From Desulfobacteraceae bacterium (GTDB lineage: Bacteria; Desulfobacterota; Desulfobacteria; Desulfobacterales; Desulfobacteraceae), in the NCBI GenBank assembly GCA_016744295.1, contig JADGEQ010000054.1, positions 1 through 40,141 of the forward strand: a stretch of DNA of 40,141 nt, written 5' to 3'. The stretch's first letter is position 1; the number at the start of each line of letters is the position of its first letter. The position numbers were made by a program, and so were the translations under genes. Shown here one piece after another: positions 24,686 through 33,007 of the stretch. The notes beneath the pieces were generated by a model. It saw nothing but the letters and a program-made list of their open reading frames with translations, searched no databases and was not told where the DNA came from.

Positions 24686-25210
24686 ATGAAAATTGCGATC
24701 AGTTCACTTGGACAAGAGATCAACGCACAAATCGATCCCCGTTTCGGACGCTGCCGGTTTTTTGCCGTGGTTGACACAAGGGATATGCAATTGGCGGTAT
24801 TTGAAAATGAAAATGCCGATCAAACGGGTGGGGCCGGTATTCAATCTGCGACATTTTTAATCAACAAAGGGGTTGATCTGGTGATAACCGGCCGGTGTGG
24901 ACCCAATGCCATGGATGTCTTTAATGAACAAGGAATTCAGGTGATCACCGACCAGACAGGCACAGTGGAAGCAGCTATAGAGCGGTATAAAACCAATACC
25001 CCTTCCCCAGGGGCTCCTGCTCCTGGAAAACAGGCATCTGCAAAATTGTCAGAAAAAGGGACAAAAGATGACCGGTTGATAGGACAGTCCAGATGCATGG
25101 GTGGATCCGGCCGGAGGGTTGGGGGCGGAGGCTGTGGCATGGGTGGCGGTGGCAGGGGTGGATCCGGCGGTGGCATGGGACGTGGCCGCGGTTCCAGGGG
25201 CGGAATATAA
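24686..25210 (+). CDS. NifX/NifB-type dinitrogenase cofactor-binding domain protein with Gly/Arg-rich tail
   Basis: A 174-residue protein whose first 110 residues form the dinitrogenase iron-molybdenum cofactor domain (KIAISSLGQEINAQIDPRFGRC, then FLINKGVDLVITGRCGPNAMDVF). Members bind iron-sulfur or FeMo-type clusters; many small ones in anaerobes have no known link to nitrogenase. After a proline-rich linker (about 112-122) the last 35 residues are a glycine-, arginine- and methionine-rich low-complexity tail with one cysteine. AAAGGAGG precedes the ATG at 24686. It appears to be controlled by the sigma-54-type promoter upstream of the previous gene. No nif structural genes are in the window, so a general cluster carrier is likelier than nitrogenase assembly. 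Confidence 0.85.
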   Translation: MKIAISSLGQEINAQIDPRFGRCRFFAVVDTRDMQLAVFENENADQTGGAGIQSATFLINKGVDLVITGRCGPNAMDVFNEQGIQVITDQTGTVEAAIERYKTNTPSPGAPAPGKQASAKLSEKGTKDDRLIGQSRCMGGSGRRVGGGGCGMGGGGRGGSGGGMGRGRGSRGGI

Positions 25211-25246
25211 AATAAGGCCCCAATTCGAGTTGCCCGGATCTGTTCC

Positions 25247-25270
25247 CCCCGGGTGATTCGATCCCCGGGG
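25247..25270. repeat. GC-rich hairpin after the NifX-like gene
   Basis: A 7-bp all-GC stem (25247-25253 with 25264-25270) lies 37 bases after the stop codon. It has no T-run, so it may only slow transcription or protect the mRNA end. Confidence 0.35.
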
Positions 25271-25328
25271 ATGGAAATATGGACCTGACAGATTTAATCC
25301 TAGGGTCAAAAAATTTGGAAAAATTGAC

Positions 25329-26402
25329 ATGGTCAGACAAACAATCGATACCATCATCATTGGAGGCGGCCTCAGTGGTTTGTATGCAGCCTGGCTGCTC
25401 ACCCAAAAAAACATGCCCTTTGTGATTCTTGAAGCCAGGGGCCGAATGGGAGGCAGAATTTTAACTGCCGAGCACCATGGATTTTTTCCTGACCTGGGCC
25501 CGTCATGGTACTGGCCTGAAATAAATCCGAAAATGATGCAGCTCATCCAGACCCTGGGGCTTAAGGGATATCGACAATTTGAACAGGGCAAGGGACGATT
25601 CGAAACATCCAATGGACTTGTCCAGACGGTGAGAGGGTATTCAACCGAGCCCGTTTCCTGGCGGCTTACCCGGGGTATGACAGGGCTCATCACAACCCTT
25701 ATGGAAAAGATCCCACATGGGTCGATCAGGCTTGATTCCCCGGTCTGTGAAATTGAAAAAAAAAAGAACCATGTTTTGGTCAATGTCGGAGAGCCGGAAG
25801 AAATGCCCAAAGCCCAGTTCAGGGCCCCCAGGGTAATTCTTGCACTGCCGCCCCGGCTTGCAGCTGCCACCATTCTTTTTACCCCTGACCTGTCCCATAA
25901 TCTGACCCAGGCCATGCTCAGAATGGGCACATGGATGGCGGGTCAGGCAAAATTTTATGCCCTTTATCCGGAAGCCTGCTGGCGGCAGACAGGGCTTTCC
26001 GGTCAGGCTTTCAGCCAGCGGGGTCCCCTGGGAGAAATCCATGACGGATCCAACAGGGATCAGGTGCCGTTCGGACTGACCGGATTTCTCAACATTCCAG
26101 CAGCCCAGCGCAATGATGAGAAGGCGATCACCAGGGCAATTCTTACTCAACTTGCAGCCATTTACGGTCCGTCAGCAGCACAGCCCACGCAGTTTTACTA
26201 TCAGGACTGGGCAAAGGAAAAATACACCGCAACCCAATTCGACCAGCCGTCCAACGAACATCCTTTGTATCAACCCCCGGCAGGTCAAACCGCCATCTGG
26301 GACGGCATGGTCCAGATGGCCGGCTCGGAAACCGCAGACCAGCACGGCGGATACCTTGAAGGCGCCCTGGCCAGCGCAGCGAGGGCTGTCGCAAACGCTT
26401 AA
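25329..26402 (+). CDS. FAD-dependent amine oxidase family protein
   Basis: A 357-residue flavoprotein. The N-terminal dinucleotide-binding motif IIIGGGLSGLYAAWLL (about 9-24) is followed by an acidic residue and GRMGGRI, which is the amine oxidase/phytoene desaturase signature. The C-terminal FAD motif is present as ETADQHGGYLEGALASA. It is shorter than typical monoamine oxidases (about 450) but both FAD ends are intact. No signal peptide is visible, so it should be cytoplasmic. It lies 118 bases after the NifX-like gene on the same strand. The ribosome binding site is weak (GGAAAA). The substrate is unknown; an amine or a carotenoid-like compound is possible. Confidence 0.85.
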   Translation: MVRQTIDTIIIGGGLSGLYAAWLLTQKNMPFVILEARGRMGGRILTAEHHGFFPDLGPSWYWPEINPKMMQLIQTLGLKGYRQFEQGKGRFETSNGLVQTVRGYSTEPVSWRLTRGMTGLITTLMEKIPHGSIRLDSPVCEIEKKKNHVLVNVGEPEEMPKAQFRAPRVILALPPRLAAATILFTPDLSHNLTQAMLRMGTWMAGQAKFYALYPEACWRQTGLSGQAFSQRGPLGEIHDGSNRDQVPFGLTGFLNIPAAQRNDEKAITRAILTQLAAIYGPSAAQPTQFYYQDWAKEKYTATQFDQPSNEHPLYQPPAGQTAIWDGMVQMAGSETADQHGGYLEGALASAARAVANA

Positions 26403-26408
26403 CACCAT

Positions 26409-26450
26409 CGCTGCCAGCATAAAGGGCAACAGGCAGACCTGTTTTTGCCT
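26409..26450 (-). pseudogene. Short remnant of a cbiK gene
   Basis: Read on the minus strand, this stretch encodes KQVCLLPFMLAA, matching KKVCLVPFMLVAG near residue 196 of the intact CbiK encoded at 36.1-36.9 kb; the DNA is also similar. Stops follow on both sides in that frame. It is too short to be certain. Confidence 0.4.
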
Positions 26451-26505
26451 TTTTACGGGTTAAAACAAATTGCCGCCGATGCTCTGCCCGTTGGTGTGGT
26501 CATTA

Positions 26506-26807
26506 AAAAGGAAATATTCAGCAAATAAAAAACAATGACTGGGTCCGGGTAACCGGAGTGGTGATGCTGTTCGCCATATCCTTAAATCTTACCTGGCTTG
26601 GGAATCTTCTGGGCATTTTTATTTCAATTGGCATGGCAGCCATCATCAGCGGTATTGTCATCCTTGAAATATCGGGAAAATCAGTTGTACTTTCGATCAC
26701 ATCAAACCACAAAAAAACTGTTTACCATCATTGAGCCTGCCATTGAAGCAATGGCAGGCCTTATTTTGGCAGGACTTGGGTCGTTTTTTTTGTTAGCCTT
26801 AAATTAA
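26506..26807 (+). pseudogene. Frameshifted C-terminal remnant of a membrane transporter (NicO/RcnA-like)
   Basis: One frame reads a membrane-protein-like stretch (LTWLGNLLGIFISIGMAAIISGIVIL) to a stop at 26731-26733. Another frame continues from about 26700 with TIIEPAIEAMAGLILAGLGSFFLLALN to a stop at 26807. Joined by one frameshift near 26700-26715 they would form the last two helices of a transporter. The GMA helix followed by a short polar loop and a final glycine-rich helix resembles nickel/cobalt transporters of the NicO/RcnA type. The N-terminal part is missing. The frameshift is evident, the family tentative. Confidence 0.45.
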
Positions 26808-26999
26808 CCGTCAAAAATTAATATTTGGAGAAATGAGCAGGAAATTAATCCTGGAGGATATCAATGATTTCAAAGCCGACGAAATGGATCAGCTCAATTG
26901 ATTAGCCTTCCCCGACTCGGTTCCTCAAATCCGTTATAATCAGTTTTTTGTCACACGAGTTCTCTTATACCCCAAATTGCTATTTGACAACGTTCTCCA

Positions 27000-27028
27000 C
27001 ATATTCAGGTATCAATAGCCTGAATATG
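27000..27028. repeat. Hairpin overlapping the end of the hut regulator gene
   Basis: A perfect 10-bp inverted repeat (27000-27009, CATATTCAGG, with 27019-27028) surrounds the stop codon of the GntR-type gene. There is no T-run, so it may act as a weak terminator or an mRNA end structure. The 200 bases between 26808 and 27011 hold only short open frames. Confidence 0.45.
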
Positions 27029-27776
27029 GTCCGGGTGTGGGCTTAAAATGGCCACTAGGGCGGAATTCTGATCCTGGATGAAAAAGGCGGGCCTTGGTTA
27101 CCACAACGCCATTTGTCCAGGTTCTTCTGTGTATCACCAGGCATGGTTCACCAGCAGACATGCGAAGGTGATGCTTCGTTCTTTCGTCTGGAATCATCGC
27201 TTCAATGGTATGTTCAGCTTTTGTCAATGGGCCTATTTGAAACAGATACTCACTGGGAGTGATACGGGTAAAGTCCTGCTTAAGATAATCTGAGGCTATC
27301 GCCGGGTTCACATAGCGATCTGCAAGTTGGACTGGCTTACCATTATTTTTGTGAACCAGAATAGACCTATAAACTGGGGCACCAACATTTATTTCCATCT
27401 CAAATGCAAGCTCAGGCGAGGCCTTCTCTTCTTCCAAGAGATGAACATCACAACTATGTTTTCCTCCTTGGTGTTTTATTTCATCAGCGATACTTCGAAT
27501 CTTTAAAAGCGTGTATTGGATAGTACGTGGCGCTACGAAGGTTCCAACCCCTTGTACCCTTACAAGATAGCCTTCTGTGGTTAACTCTCGTAAAGCTCTG
27601 TTCGCGGTACTCCTTGAGACGCCAAACTGTCCTACAATTTGATGTTCAGAAGGGATACGACCCTCTGAAGCCCAGTTTCCTGTTTTGATCTGCAAAATGA
27701 TATATTCTTTTACCTGCTGAAACAGAGGCGACATTTTGGTTCCTATGAATTCAGTATCTTTAAAACTTTTCTTCAC
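27012..27776 (-). CDS. hutC: GntR-family (HutC-like) transcriptional regulator
   Basis: A 254-residue DNA-binding repressor. The winged helix domain (about residues 15-80) has IPSEHQIVGQFGVSRSTANRALRELTTEGYL and the wing RVQGVGTFV. A UTRA ligand domain follows (about 95-235), the combination found in HutC, which binds urocanate and leaves its operator. It is divergent from the hut structural genes, across a 319-base region with inverted repeats. The frame opens with a GTG at 27776, which has a strong AAGGAGG only 3 bases away; an ATG at 27737 with AGGA 7 bases upstream and closer to the usual HutC start is an alternative. It is the only regulator in the hut cluster. Confidence 0.87.
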   Translation of the reverse strand: MKKSFKDTEFIGTKMSPLFQQVKEYIILQIKTGNWASEGRIPSEHQIVGQFGVSRSTANRALRELTTEGYLVRVQGVGTFVAPRTIQYTLLKIRSIADEIKHQGGKHSCDVHLLEEEKASPELAFEMEINVGAPVYRSILVHKNNGKPVQLADRYVNPAIASDYLKQDFTRITPSEYLFQIGPLTKAEHTIEAMIPDERTKHHLRMSAGEPCLVIHRRTWTNGVVVTKARLFHPGSEFRPSGHFKPTPGPYSGY

Positions 27777-27983
27777 AAACCTCCTTTGAACGCCTTAAAA
27801 ATGCATCTCTCATTTTCTAAAAAATGAATAATGTAAAGGCCCTTTTCCACTTTTATTGGGTTAATTCTTTCAATTTCCATCCCAGGTCATTGCCGATTCT
27901 TCTTTGCCTACTGAGAAGCTTACTACTCTGAGCTCACTATATTTGTCAAGAAATTAACACCAATGCATGCTGTAAAAAAAACA

Positions 27984-28016
27984 TTGACAAACATGTTTGT
28001 ACTTGTGTAAACAAGT
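27984..28016 (+). promoter_or_regulatory. hut promoter with overlapping inverted-repeat operators
   Basis: TTGACA at 27984-27989 and TGTAAA at 28006-28011 are 16 bases apart. Two inverted repeats overlap them: CAAACATGTTTG (27988-27999, perfect) and ACTTGT-N4-ACAAGT (28001-28016). Both resemble the TTGT/ACAA half-sites of HutC-type operators. Binding of the divergent GntR protein here would block the permease-hutU transcript. Confidence 0.6.
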
Positions 28017-28095
28017 TACAACATGACTGGTCAATGTGCAATATGAAATTTTGGAAACAGAAACAAACCTTCAAATCATAAATTAGGAGATATGT

Positions 28096-29442
28096 ATGAA
28101 TGCAGTAATCCTGGCTATATTGATAATGGTTGCAATGAGTCTCATGAGAATCCCGGTTGTCCTCGCATTAATAACCGCTAGTATTATTAGTGGGTTATAC
28201 GCGGGGTTATCTCCAGAACAGGTTGTATCCTCTTTTAACGCTGGTCTTGGTAACGGTGCGAATGTTGCATTGGCATACGCTACACTCGGTGCATTTGCAG
28301 TAATGCTTTCAAGAACCGGGATCACCCAACACTTGTCAGAGAAAGTCATTGGAAGTTTAAAAAAAAATGGTACTGATGGGAAAAATAAAAAGATAATCAC
28401 TTGGAGTCTGTATGCGGGCCTGATTGTTATTGGGTTTGCTTCTGGTACTATTGTCCCAATACACATCGCTTTTATCCCTATTGTAATCCCCCCTCTCTTG
28501 CTGGTCATGAACCACCTTAAGCTGGATAGAAGGGCAATCGCCTGCGTTATCACATTCAGTATAACCGTTATGTATATGAGTACACCTATCGGTTTTGGTG
28601 CCATTTACCTCAACGATATCCTGATGGCAAGCATCAACAATTCCGGACAACCATTTGGACTGGAAATCACACGGGCCATGGCACCCAAAGCCATGTTCAT
28701 ACCTGCTATGGGTATGCTTTGCGGGCTGTTAATTGCACTTCTCTTCACCTATCGCAAGAAGCGAGATTATAAAGATTTGCCCGTCGACAACAGTGGACAT
28801 ATTGTTCAAAATTCTTCAAAACTCACCACCTTGCAAAAAGCAGTCATTGCATCTGCTTTAATCGTCGCTCTTGTTGTTCAATTATGGACAGGCTCAATGG
28901 CATTTGGCGGGATAGCAGGGTTTGCCATAATGTCCTTTACCGGTTTAGTTCGATGGAACGAATTAGACAGTGTTTTTACACAAGGTATGCGTTTGATGAC
29001 AATGATCGGATTTATCATGATCGCCGCAAATGGTTTTGCGGGTGTGATGAAAGCTACTGGAGGAATTACTTCACTGGTTGAAAGTTCCGTTAATCTAATC
29101 GGAAACAATCCTCCCCTCGCAGCTCTTATGATGTTATTCGTAGGTCTTTTTATTACCCTGGGAATTGGCTCATCTTTCTCAACGGTTCCTATAATTGCCG
29201 CTATCTTTGTTCCTCTATGCATCAAGTTCGGTTTTTCTCCACTTGCAACCATTGCCCTGATCGGTACAGCAGGAGCCCTCGGTGATGCCGGTTCTCCCGC
29301 ATCGGATTCGACTCTTGGGCCAACCGCGGGTTTGAGTGCCGATGGGCAACATGACCATATTTGGGACACAGTGGTCCCAACTTTTATACATTTTAATATT
29401 CCATTGATCATTTTCGGTTGGATCGCTGCGATGGTACTCTAA
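28096..29442 (+). CDS. Putative histidine transporter (Na+/H+ antiporter/YuiF-like family)
   Basis: A 448-residue inner-membrane protein with about 11 helices. The repeated helix-loop elements with GNGANVALAYATLGAFAVML in the N-half and GIGSSFSTVPIIAAIFVPL plus GDAGSPASDSTLGPTAGLS near the C-terminus are typical of the NhaC/YuiF and related ion-transporter families. Such genes are often found in hut clusters, where they are taken to be histidine permeases. It is the first gene of the hut operon, with AGGAG 7 bases before the ATG at 28096. Transport of histidine, perhaps coupled to sodium, is inferred from context. Confidence 0.75.
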   Translation: MNAVILAILIMVAMSLMRIPVVLALITASIISGLYAGLSPEQVVSSFNAGLGNGANVALAYATLGAFAVMLSRTGITQHLSEKVIGSLKKNGTDGKNKKIITWSLYAGLIVIGFASGTIVPIHIAFIPIVIPPLLLVMNHLKLDRRAIACVITFSITVMYMSTPIGFGAIYLNDILMASINNSGQPFGLEITRAMAPKAMFIPAMGMLCGLLIALLFTYRKKRDYKDLPVDNSGHIVQNSSKLTTLQKAVIASALIVALVVQLWTGSMAFGGIAGFAIMSFTGLVRWNELDSVFTQGMRLMTMIGFIMIAANGFAGVMKATGGITSLVESSVNLIGNNPPLAALMMLFVGLFITLGIGSSFSTVPIIAAIFVPLCIKFGFSPLATIALIGTAGALGDAGSPASDSTLGPTAGLSADGQHDHIWDTVVPTFIHFNIPLIIFGWIAAMVL

Positions 29443-29499
29443 AAAATTGCGGCTTTATATATAACTATTATTCTAAATAAAAACAAAAGGAGTTGAATT

Positions 29500-31242
29500 A
29501 TGAAAACTGAAATACTCTATTCAGTAAAGGCCCAAAGAGGGGATACCCTCAGATGTAAAGGCTGGAAACAGGAAACTATTTTGCGAATGTTGGAAAACAA
29601 CATGGAAAATGCAGAGGCTCCCGAATATCTAGTAGTATACGGTGGAATCGGTAAGGCAGCACGAAATTGGGAGTCATACCACGCCATTGTTAAGTCTCTT
29701 AAAGAACTCGAAAACGACGAGACACTCGTTGTACAATCGGGTATGCCTGTTGCCATATTTAAAACCCATAAATATGCCCCGGCCGTAGTCATGGCCACAA
29801 CCAATATCATGAAGGCAGACTGGCCTACATTCTATGATCTTCAGGAAAAAAACCTAACCATCTATGCCCAATATACCGCTTCCCCGTGGGAGTATATCGG
29901 AACCCAGGGTGTTATCCAGGGAACCTTTGAAACTCTGGGTGCAATTGCAGACCGCTACTATGGCGGAGACATGAAAGGAAAAATCTATTTATCCGCAGGT
30001 ATGGGAGGTATGGGCGCCAACCAGCCTCGAGCGATGACGATGCATGGTGGCGTCGCTATTGTTGTGGATGTTCAGGAAGATATCATCGATAAGCGAATTA
30101 AAATCGGATTTGCCGATGTTAAAGCGCCCTCAATGCAAGCTGCCATCAAAATGGCTAAAGAGGCCGCGGCAAAAAAAGAGACATTGGGAATCTGTGTTGT
30201 CGGTAACGCAGTAGACCTGTTTCAGGAAGCCTACGATAGCGGATTTGTTCCTGATATTTTGAGTGAAATGTGTCCCTGCCACGACCCACTTTCCTACATT
30301 CCCCAAAAATTAGATGCCAGGGAAGCTGAGGAATTGAGGTCTAAAGACAGAAATGAATACATGGAAATTGCCAGAAAATCCATGGTGTCTCAGCTCAAAA
30401 CAATGAATGCCTTTGCTGATAAAGAAGGTTGCCATGTATTTGAATACGGCACTTCAATTCGAAAAGAATGCCGTGATGCAGGTATGCCAGAAAAAGAAGC
30501 AATGAAAATACCGGGTTTTGTCGCTGAATACATTCGTCCTTTATTTTGTGAAGGCCGCGGGCCCTTCCGCTGGACCTGTATTTCAGGTGATAAAAATGAT
30601 CTGATGATACTCGATGACCTGGTTCTTGAGATGTTCCCGGATGATAAACTTACCTGTAAGTGGATCAATCTTGCAAGGAAAAATCTGCCCATCGAGGGCC
30701 TGCCAGCACGAGTGTGCTACCTTGGTTTTGGTGCTCGAAAGGCCTTCGCCCTCAGAGTTAATGAGTTGATTCAAAAAGGTGATGTGAAAGGACCTGTTGC
30801 ATTTTCCAGGGATAATCTTGATTCTGGTTCCATTGTGAACCCTACATTTGAATCTGAAAAAATGAAGGATGGTGGCGATTTGATTTCTGATTGGCCAATG
30901 CTCAATGGTCTTCTCAATTGTGCTGCCATGTGTGACCTCATTGCCATCCAGGCCAATTACTCAATGGGTGAAGCCGCTCATACAGGTGTTACCATGATCG
31001 CAGATGGTTCTGAGATAGCAGCATTCCGTTTGGAAGCCTGCATGACAACAGACTCAGGAATCGGTGTTGTCCGACATGCCCAGGCTGGCTATGAAACTGC
31101 CCGTGCGGTCGCAAACGGTGAAGGCCCTCTCACAGATGAAAAGATCAAAATACCACTATGGTGGGCACCTGCTGATCAAGTTACATTTGGTCCCGAGGGT
31201 GGGCAGCAATTGCGCAGAAGCTCCCATACAAAAGACAATTAA
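29500..31242 (+). CDS. hutU: Urocanate hydratase (divergent)
   Basis: A 580-residue cytoplasmic enzyme converting urocanate to imidazolonepropionate with tightly bound NAD+. Landmarks are the NAD-binding stretch YLSAGMGGMGANQPRAMTMHGG near residue 165, GLPARVCYLGFGAR near 405 with the cysteine that is probably equivalent to the active-site cysteine of the Pseudomonas enzyme, FSRDNLDSGSIVNP, and DWPMLNGLLN. The glycine-rich segment HHGGGVGMG of well-studied urocanases is replaced by IQANYSMG near 487, so this is a distant subfamily. AGGAG precedes the ATG by 7 bases. It follows the permease by 57 bases, and its place between permease and the folate genes supports the function. Confidence 0.85.
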   Translation: MKTEILYSVKAQRGDTLRCKGWKQETILRMLENNMENAEAPEYLVVYGGIGKAARNWESYHAIVKSLKELENDETLVVQSGMPVAIFKTHKYAPAVVMATTNIMKADWPTFYDLQEKNLTIYAQYTASPWEYIGTQGVIQGTFETLGAIADRYYGGDMKGKIYLSAGMGGMGANQPRAMTMHGGVAIVVDVQEDIIDKRIKIGFADVKAPSMQAAIKMAKEAAAKKETLGICVVGNAVDLFQEAYDSGFVPDILSEMCPCHDPLSYIPQKLDAREAEELRSKDRNEYMEIARKSMVSQLKTMNAFADKEGCHVFEYGTSIRKECRDAGMPEKEAMKIPGFVAEYIRPLFCEGRGPFRWTCISGDKNDLMILDDLVLEMFPDDKLTCKWINLARKNLPIEGLPARVCYLGFGARKAFALRVNELIQKGDVKGPVAFSRDNLDSGSIVNPTFESEKMKDGGDLISDWPMLNGLLNCAAMCDLIAIQANYSMGEAAHTGVTMIADGSEIAAFRLEACMTTDSGIGVVRHAQAGYETARAVANGEGPLTDEKIKIPLWWAPADQVTFGPEGGQQLRRSSHTKDN

Positions 31243-31391
31243 TTATCTCAACTCGAATATCTCATGAACATTTGGTCTGCTCTTGAGATATCCGGGTAAG
31301 TTTTTCTTTCCGGTCTTTTTAAGGCCGGAGAGAATATTATATAATTGAGACAAAATTATAAACAGATCAAATTTAACCAAGGGATGAACCT

Positions 31392-31961
31392 GTGGATAAA
31401 AATTTAAATGCCTTTTTAAAAGTGTTGGACAGTCAGGATAACAGTACAGGTGGTGGCAGTGCATCAAGTGTTGCCGGAGCTATGGCTGCGGGGTTAGCAG
31501 GCATGGTAGCCCGTCTTTCCATGGGGAAGAAGGATCTGGAGACCACCGACTACTACGCGGCAATAGCCAAACAGACTGAAAAACTTGCAACAGAGCTTCT
31601 CGATGGCAGCAACAAAGATTCGGGTGCTTTTGCAGTGGTCAGCAACGCCTTTGGATTGCCGAAGGGGACAGACCAAGAGAAAACAGCCCGAAGCCAGGCT
31701 ATAAAAAATGGAATGAGGCTGTGTGCTGAAGTTCCACTTAAAAATGCGGCAATGTGCCTTGAGGTGATTGAGCTCTGCAAGAAACTGGAAAAAAAATACA
31801 ATACCAACGCATCCTCTGACCTTGAATGTGCACAACATTTGGCACAAGCAGGTCTCAAAGGATGTGCCGCAAACGTTCGGGTTAATCTACCTTACCTCAA
31901 AGATGAAGACCAGGTTCGTGATCTTGAACTCAGGCTCGAAGGGATAGAAAAGAAAAGGTAG
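31392..31961 (+). CDS. Formiminotetrahydrofolate cyclodeaminase (FTCD C-domain/FchA family)
   Basis: A 189-residue, mostly helical cytoplasmic protein that turns 5-formimino-tetrahydrofolate into methenyl-tetrahydrofolate and ammonia. The N-terminus has the family motif with GGGSASSVAGAMAAGLAGMVARLS (residues 17-40, partly quoted) followed by a helix bundle, and the length fits stand-alone bacterial cyclodeaminases. The start is a GTG at 31392 with AAGGGA about 10 bases upstream; no in-frame ATG lies nearby. It sits 149 bases after hutU, with a 9-bp hairpin (TCCGGTCTT/AAGGCCGGA) in the gap. With the transferase encoded next it passes the formimino group of histidine to folate. Confidence 0.86.
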   Translation: MDKNLNAFLKVLDSQDNSTGGGSASSVAGAMAAGLAGMVARLSMGKKDLETTDYYAAIAKQTEKLATELLDGSNKDSGAFAVVSNAFGLPKGTDQEKTARSQAIKNGMRLCAEVPLKNAAMCLEVIELCKKLEKKYNTNASSDLECAQHLAQAGLKGCAANVRVNLPYLKDEDQVRDLELRLEGIEKKR

Positions 31962-32092
31962 CTATCCATCAGTACCAAATTTTCCCACCATCGGGCGACT
32001 CTGCACATTAAAAGATAGCAGGTCATTCCGATCGTGGACCAAAGGCAGAATGAACAATTGCAATAAAAATTAAGCAAATGGAGGATAAAAAA

Positions 32093-32998
32093 ATGCAGGC
32101 ATTAATGTGTGTACCCAATATAAGTGAAGGCCGAAATCTTGATGTTGTGGAGAAGGTGGTCGATAATATAAAAAATGAGCCAGGGGTAATACTCCTCGAC
32201 TACTCTTCCGATTCGGACCACAACCGTTCGGTGATCTCCTACATCGGTGCACCAGATGCAATGGTTTCTGCGACCAAAAAACTGGTATCCAGCGCGGTTG
32301 AACTGATTGATATGAGCCAACAGACGGGATCACACCCTCGTCAGGGTGCCGTAGATGTCGTACCCTTTATTCCAATCAGTGGTATTCTTGAAGAGGAATC
32401 AATACAAATAGCCCGAAACTTTGGTAAATGGATTGGTGATGAACTTAAAATCCCTGTCTATTTTTACGAAGATGCTGCCATAAATAAAAACCGGGTAGGA
32501 TTACCAAAAGTACGCAAAGGACAATATGAAGCTCTGGAGGAAAAATTAAAAGACCCCTTCTATCTTCCAGACGAAGGACCCTGCACCTTTGTGCCCAAAA
32601 CAGGCTCTATTCAGGTGTGTTCACGCTTTCCACTTATTGCACTCAACATCAACCTTGCATCAACAGACCTTGATATTGCAACTCGTATTGCCAAAAGTGT
32701 CCGCCACATCAATGGTGGTTTTCGTTATGTTCGCGGTATGGGCTTGGCCCTGAAAGATGAAGGCCAGGTACAGGTATCTATGAATCTTGTCCACTATGAG
32801 AAAACTCCGATCCCAATGGTAATGGAAACGGTAAAAAGGGAAGCAGCTCGTTATGGCATCAACGTGGTAAAAAGCGAACTGGTGGGCCCCGTGCCTTTGG
32901 GTGCGATGGCCCAGACCATGAGTTACTATCTTCAGGCACACGACTTTTCTTTGGACCAAGTTCTTGAAAATGCGCTTATCGGTTGGTCGGGCGAATAG
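32093..32998 (+). CDS. ftcD: Glutamate formiminotransferase (FTCD N-domain)
   Basis: A 301-residue cytoplasmic enzyme that moves the formimino group from N-formimino-glutamate to tetrahydrofolate, leaving glutamate. It shows the family start CVPNISEGRN, the DSDHNRSVISYIG segment, the substrate-binding HPRQGAVDVVPFIP near residue 83, and later VRHINGGFRYVRGMGL. In mammals this domain is fused to the cyclodeaminase; here the two are separate neighbouring genes. I chose the ATG at 32093 because GGAGG lies 8 bases before it; the ATG at 32078 overlaps that ribosome binding site. It is followed after 9 bases by hutI. Confidence 0.92.
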   Translation: MQALMCVPNISEGRNLDVVEKVVDNIKNEPGVILLDYSSDSDHNRSVISYIGAPDAMVSATKKLVSSAVELIDMSQQTGSHPRQGAVDVVPFIPISGILEEESIQIARNFGKWIGDELKIPVYFYEDAAINKNRVGLPKVRKGQYEALEEKLKDPFYLPDEGPCTFVPKTGSIQVCSRFPLIALNINLASTDLDIATRIAKSVRHINGGFRYVRGMGLALKDEGQVQVSMNLVHYEKTPIPMVMETVKREAARYGINVVKSELVGPVPLGAMAQTMSYYLQAHDFSLDQVLENALIGWSGE

Positions 32999-33007
32999 GA
33001 GAATACC

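Noticed and set aside
24686..25210. Nitrogenase assembly gene nifX
   Set aside because: The domain matches, but no nif genes are in the window and the protein has an atypical tail; stand-alone members are common in anaerobes.
24937..25930. Long minus-strand open frames opposite the NifX-like tail and the amine oxidase
   Set aside because: They arise from the GC-rich Gly/Arg codons and amine oxidase codons read in reverse, are rich in Pro and Ser, and lack ribosome binding sites and family motifs.
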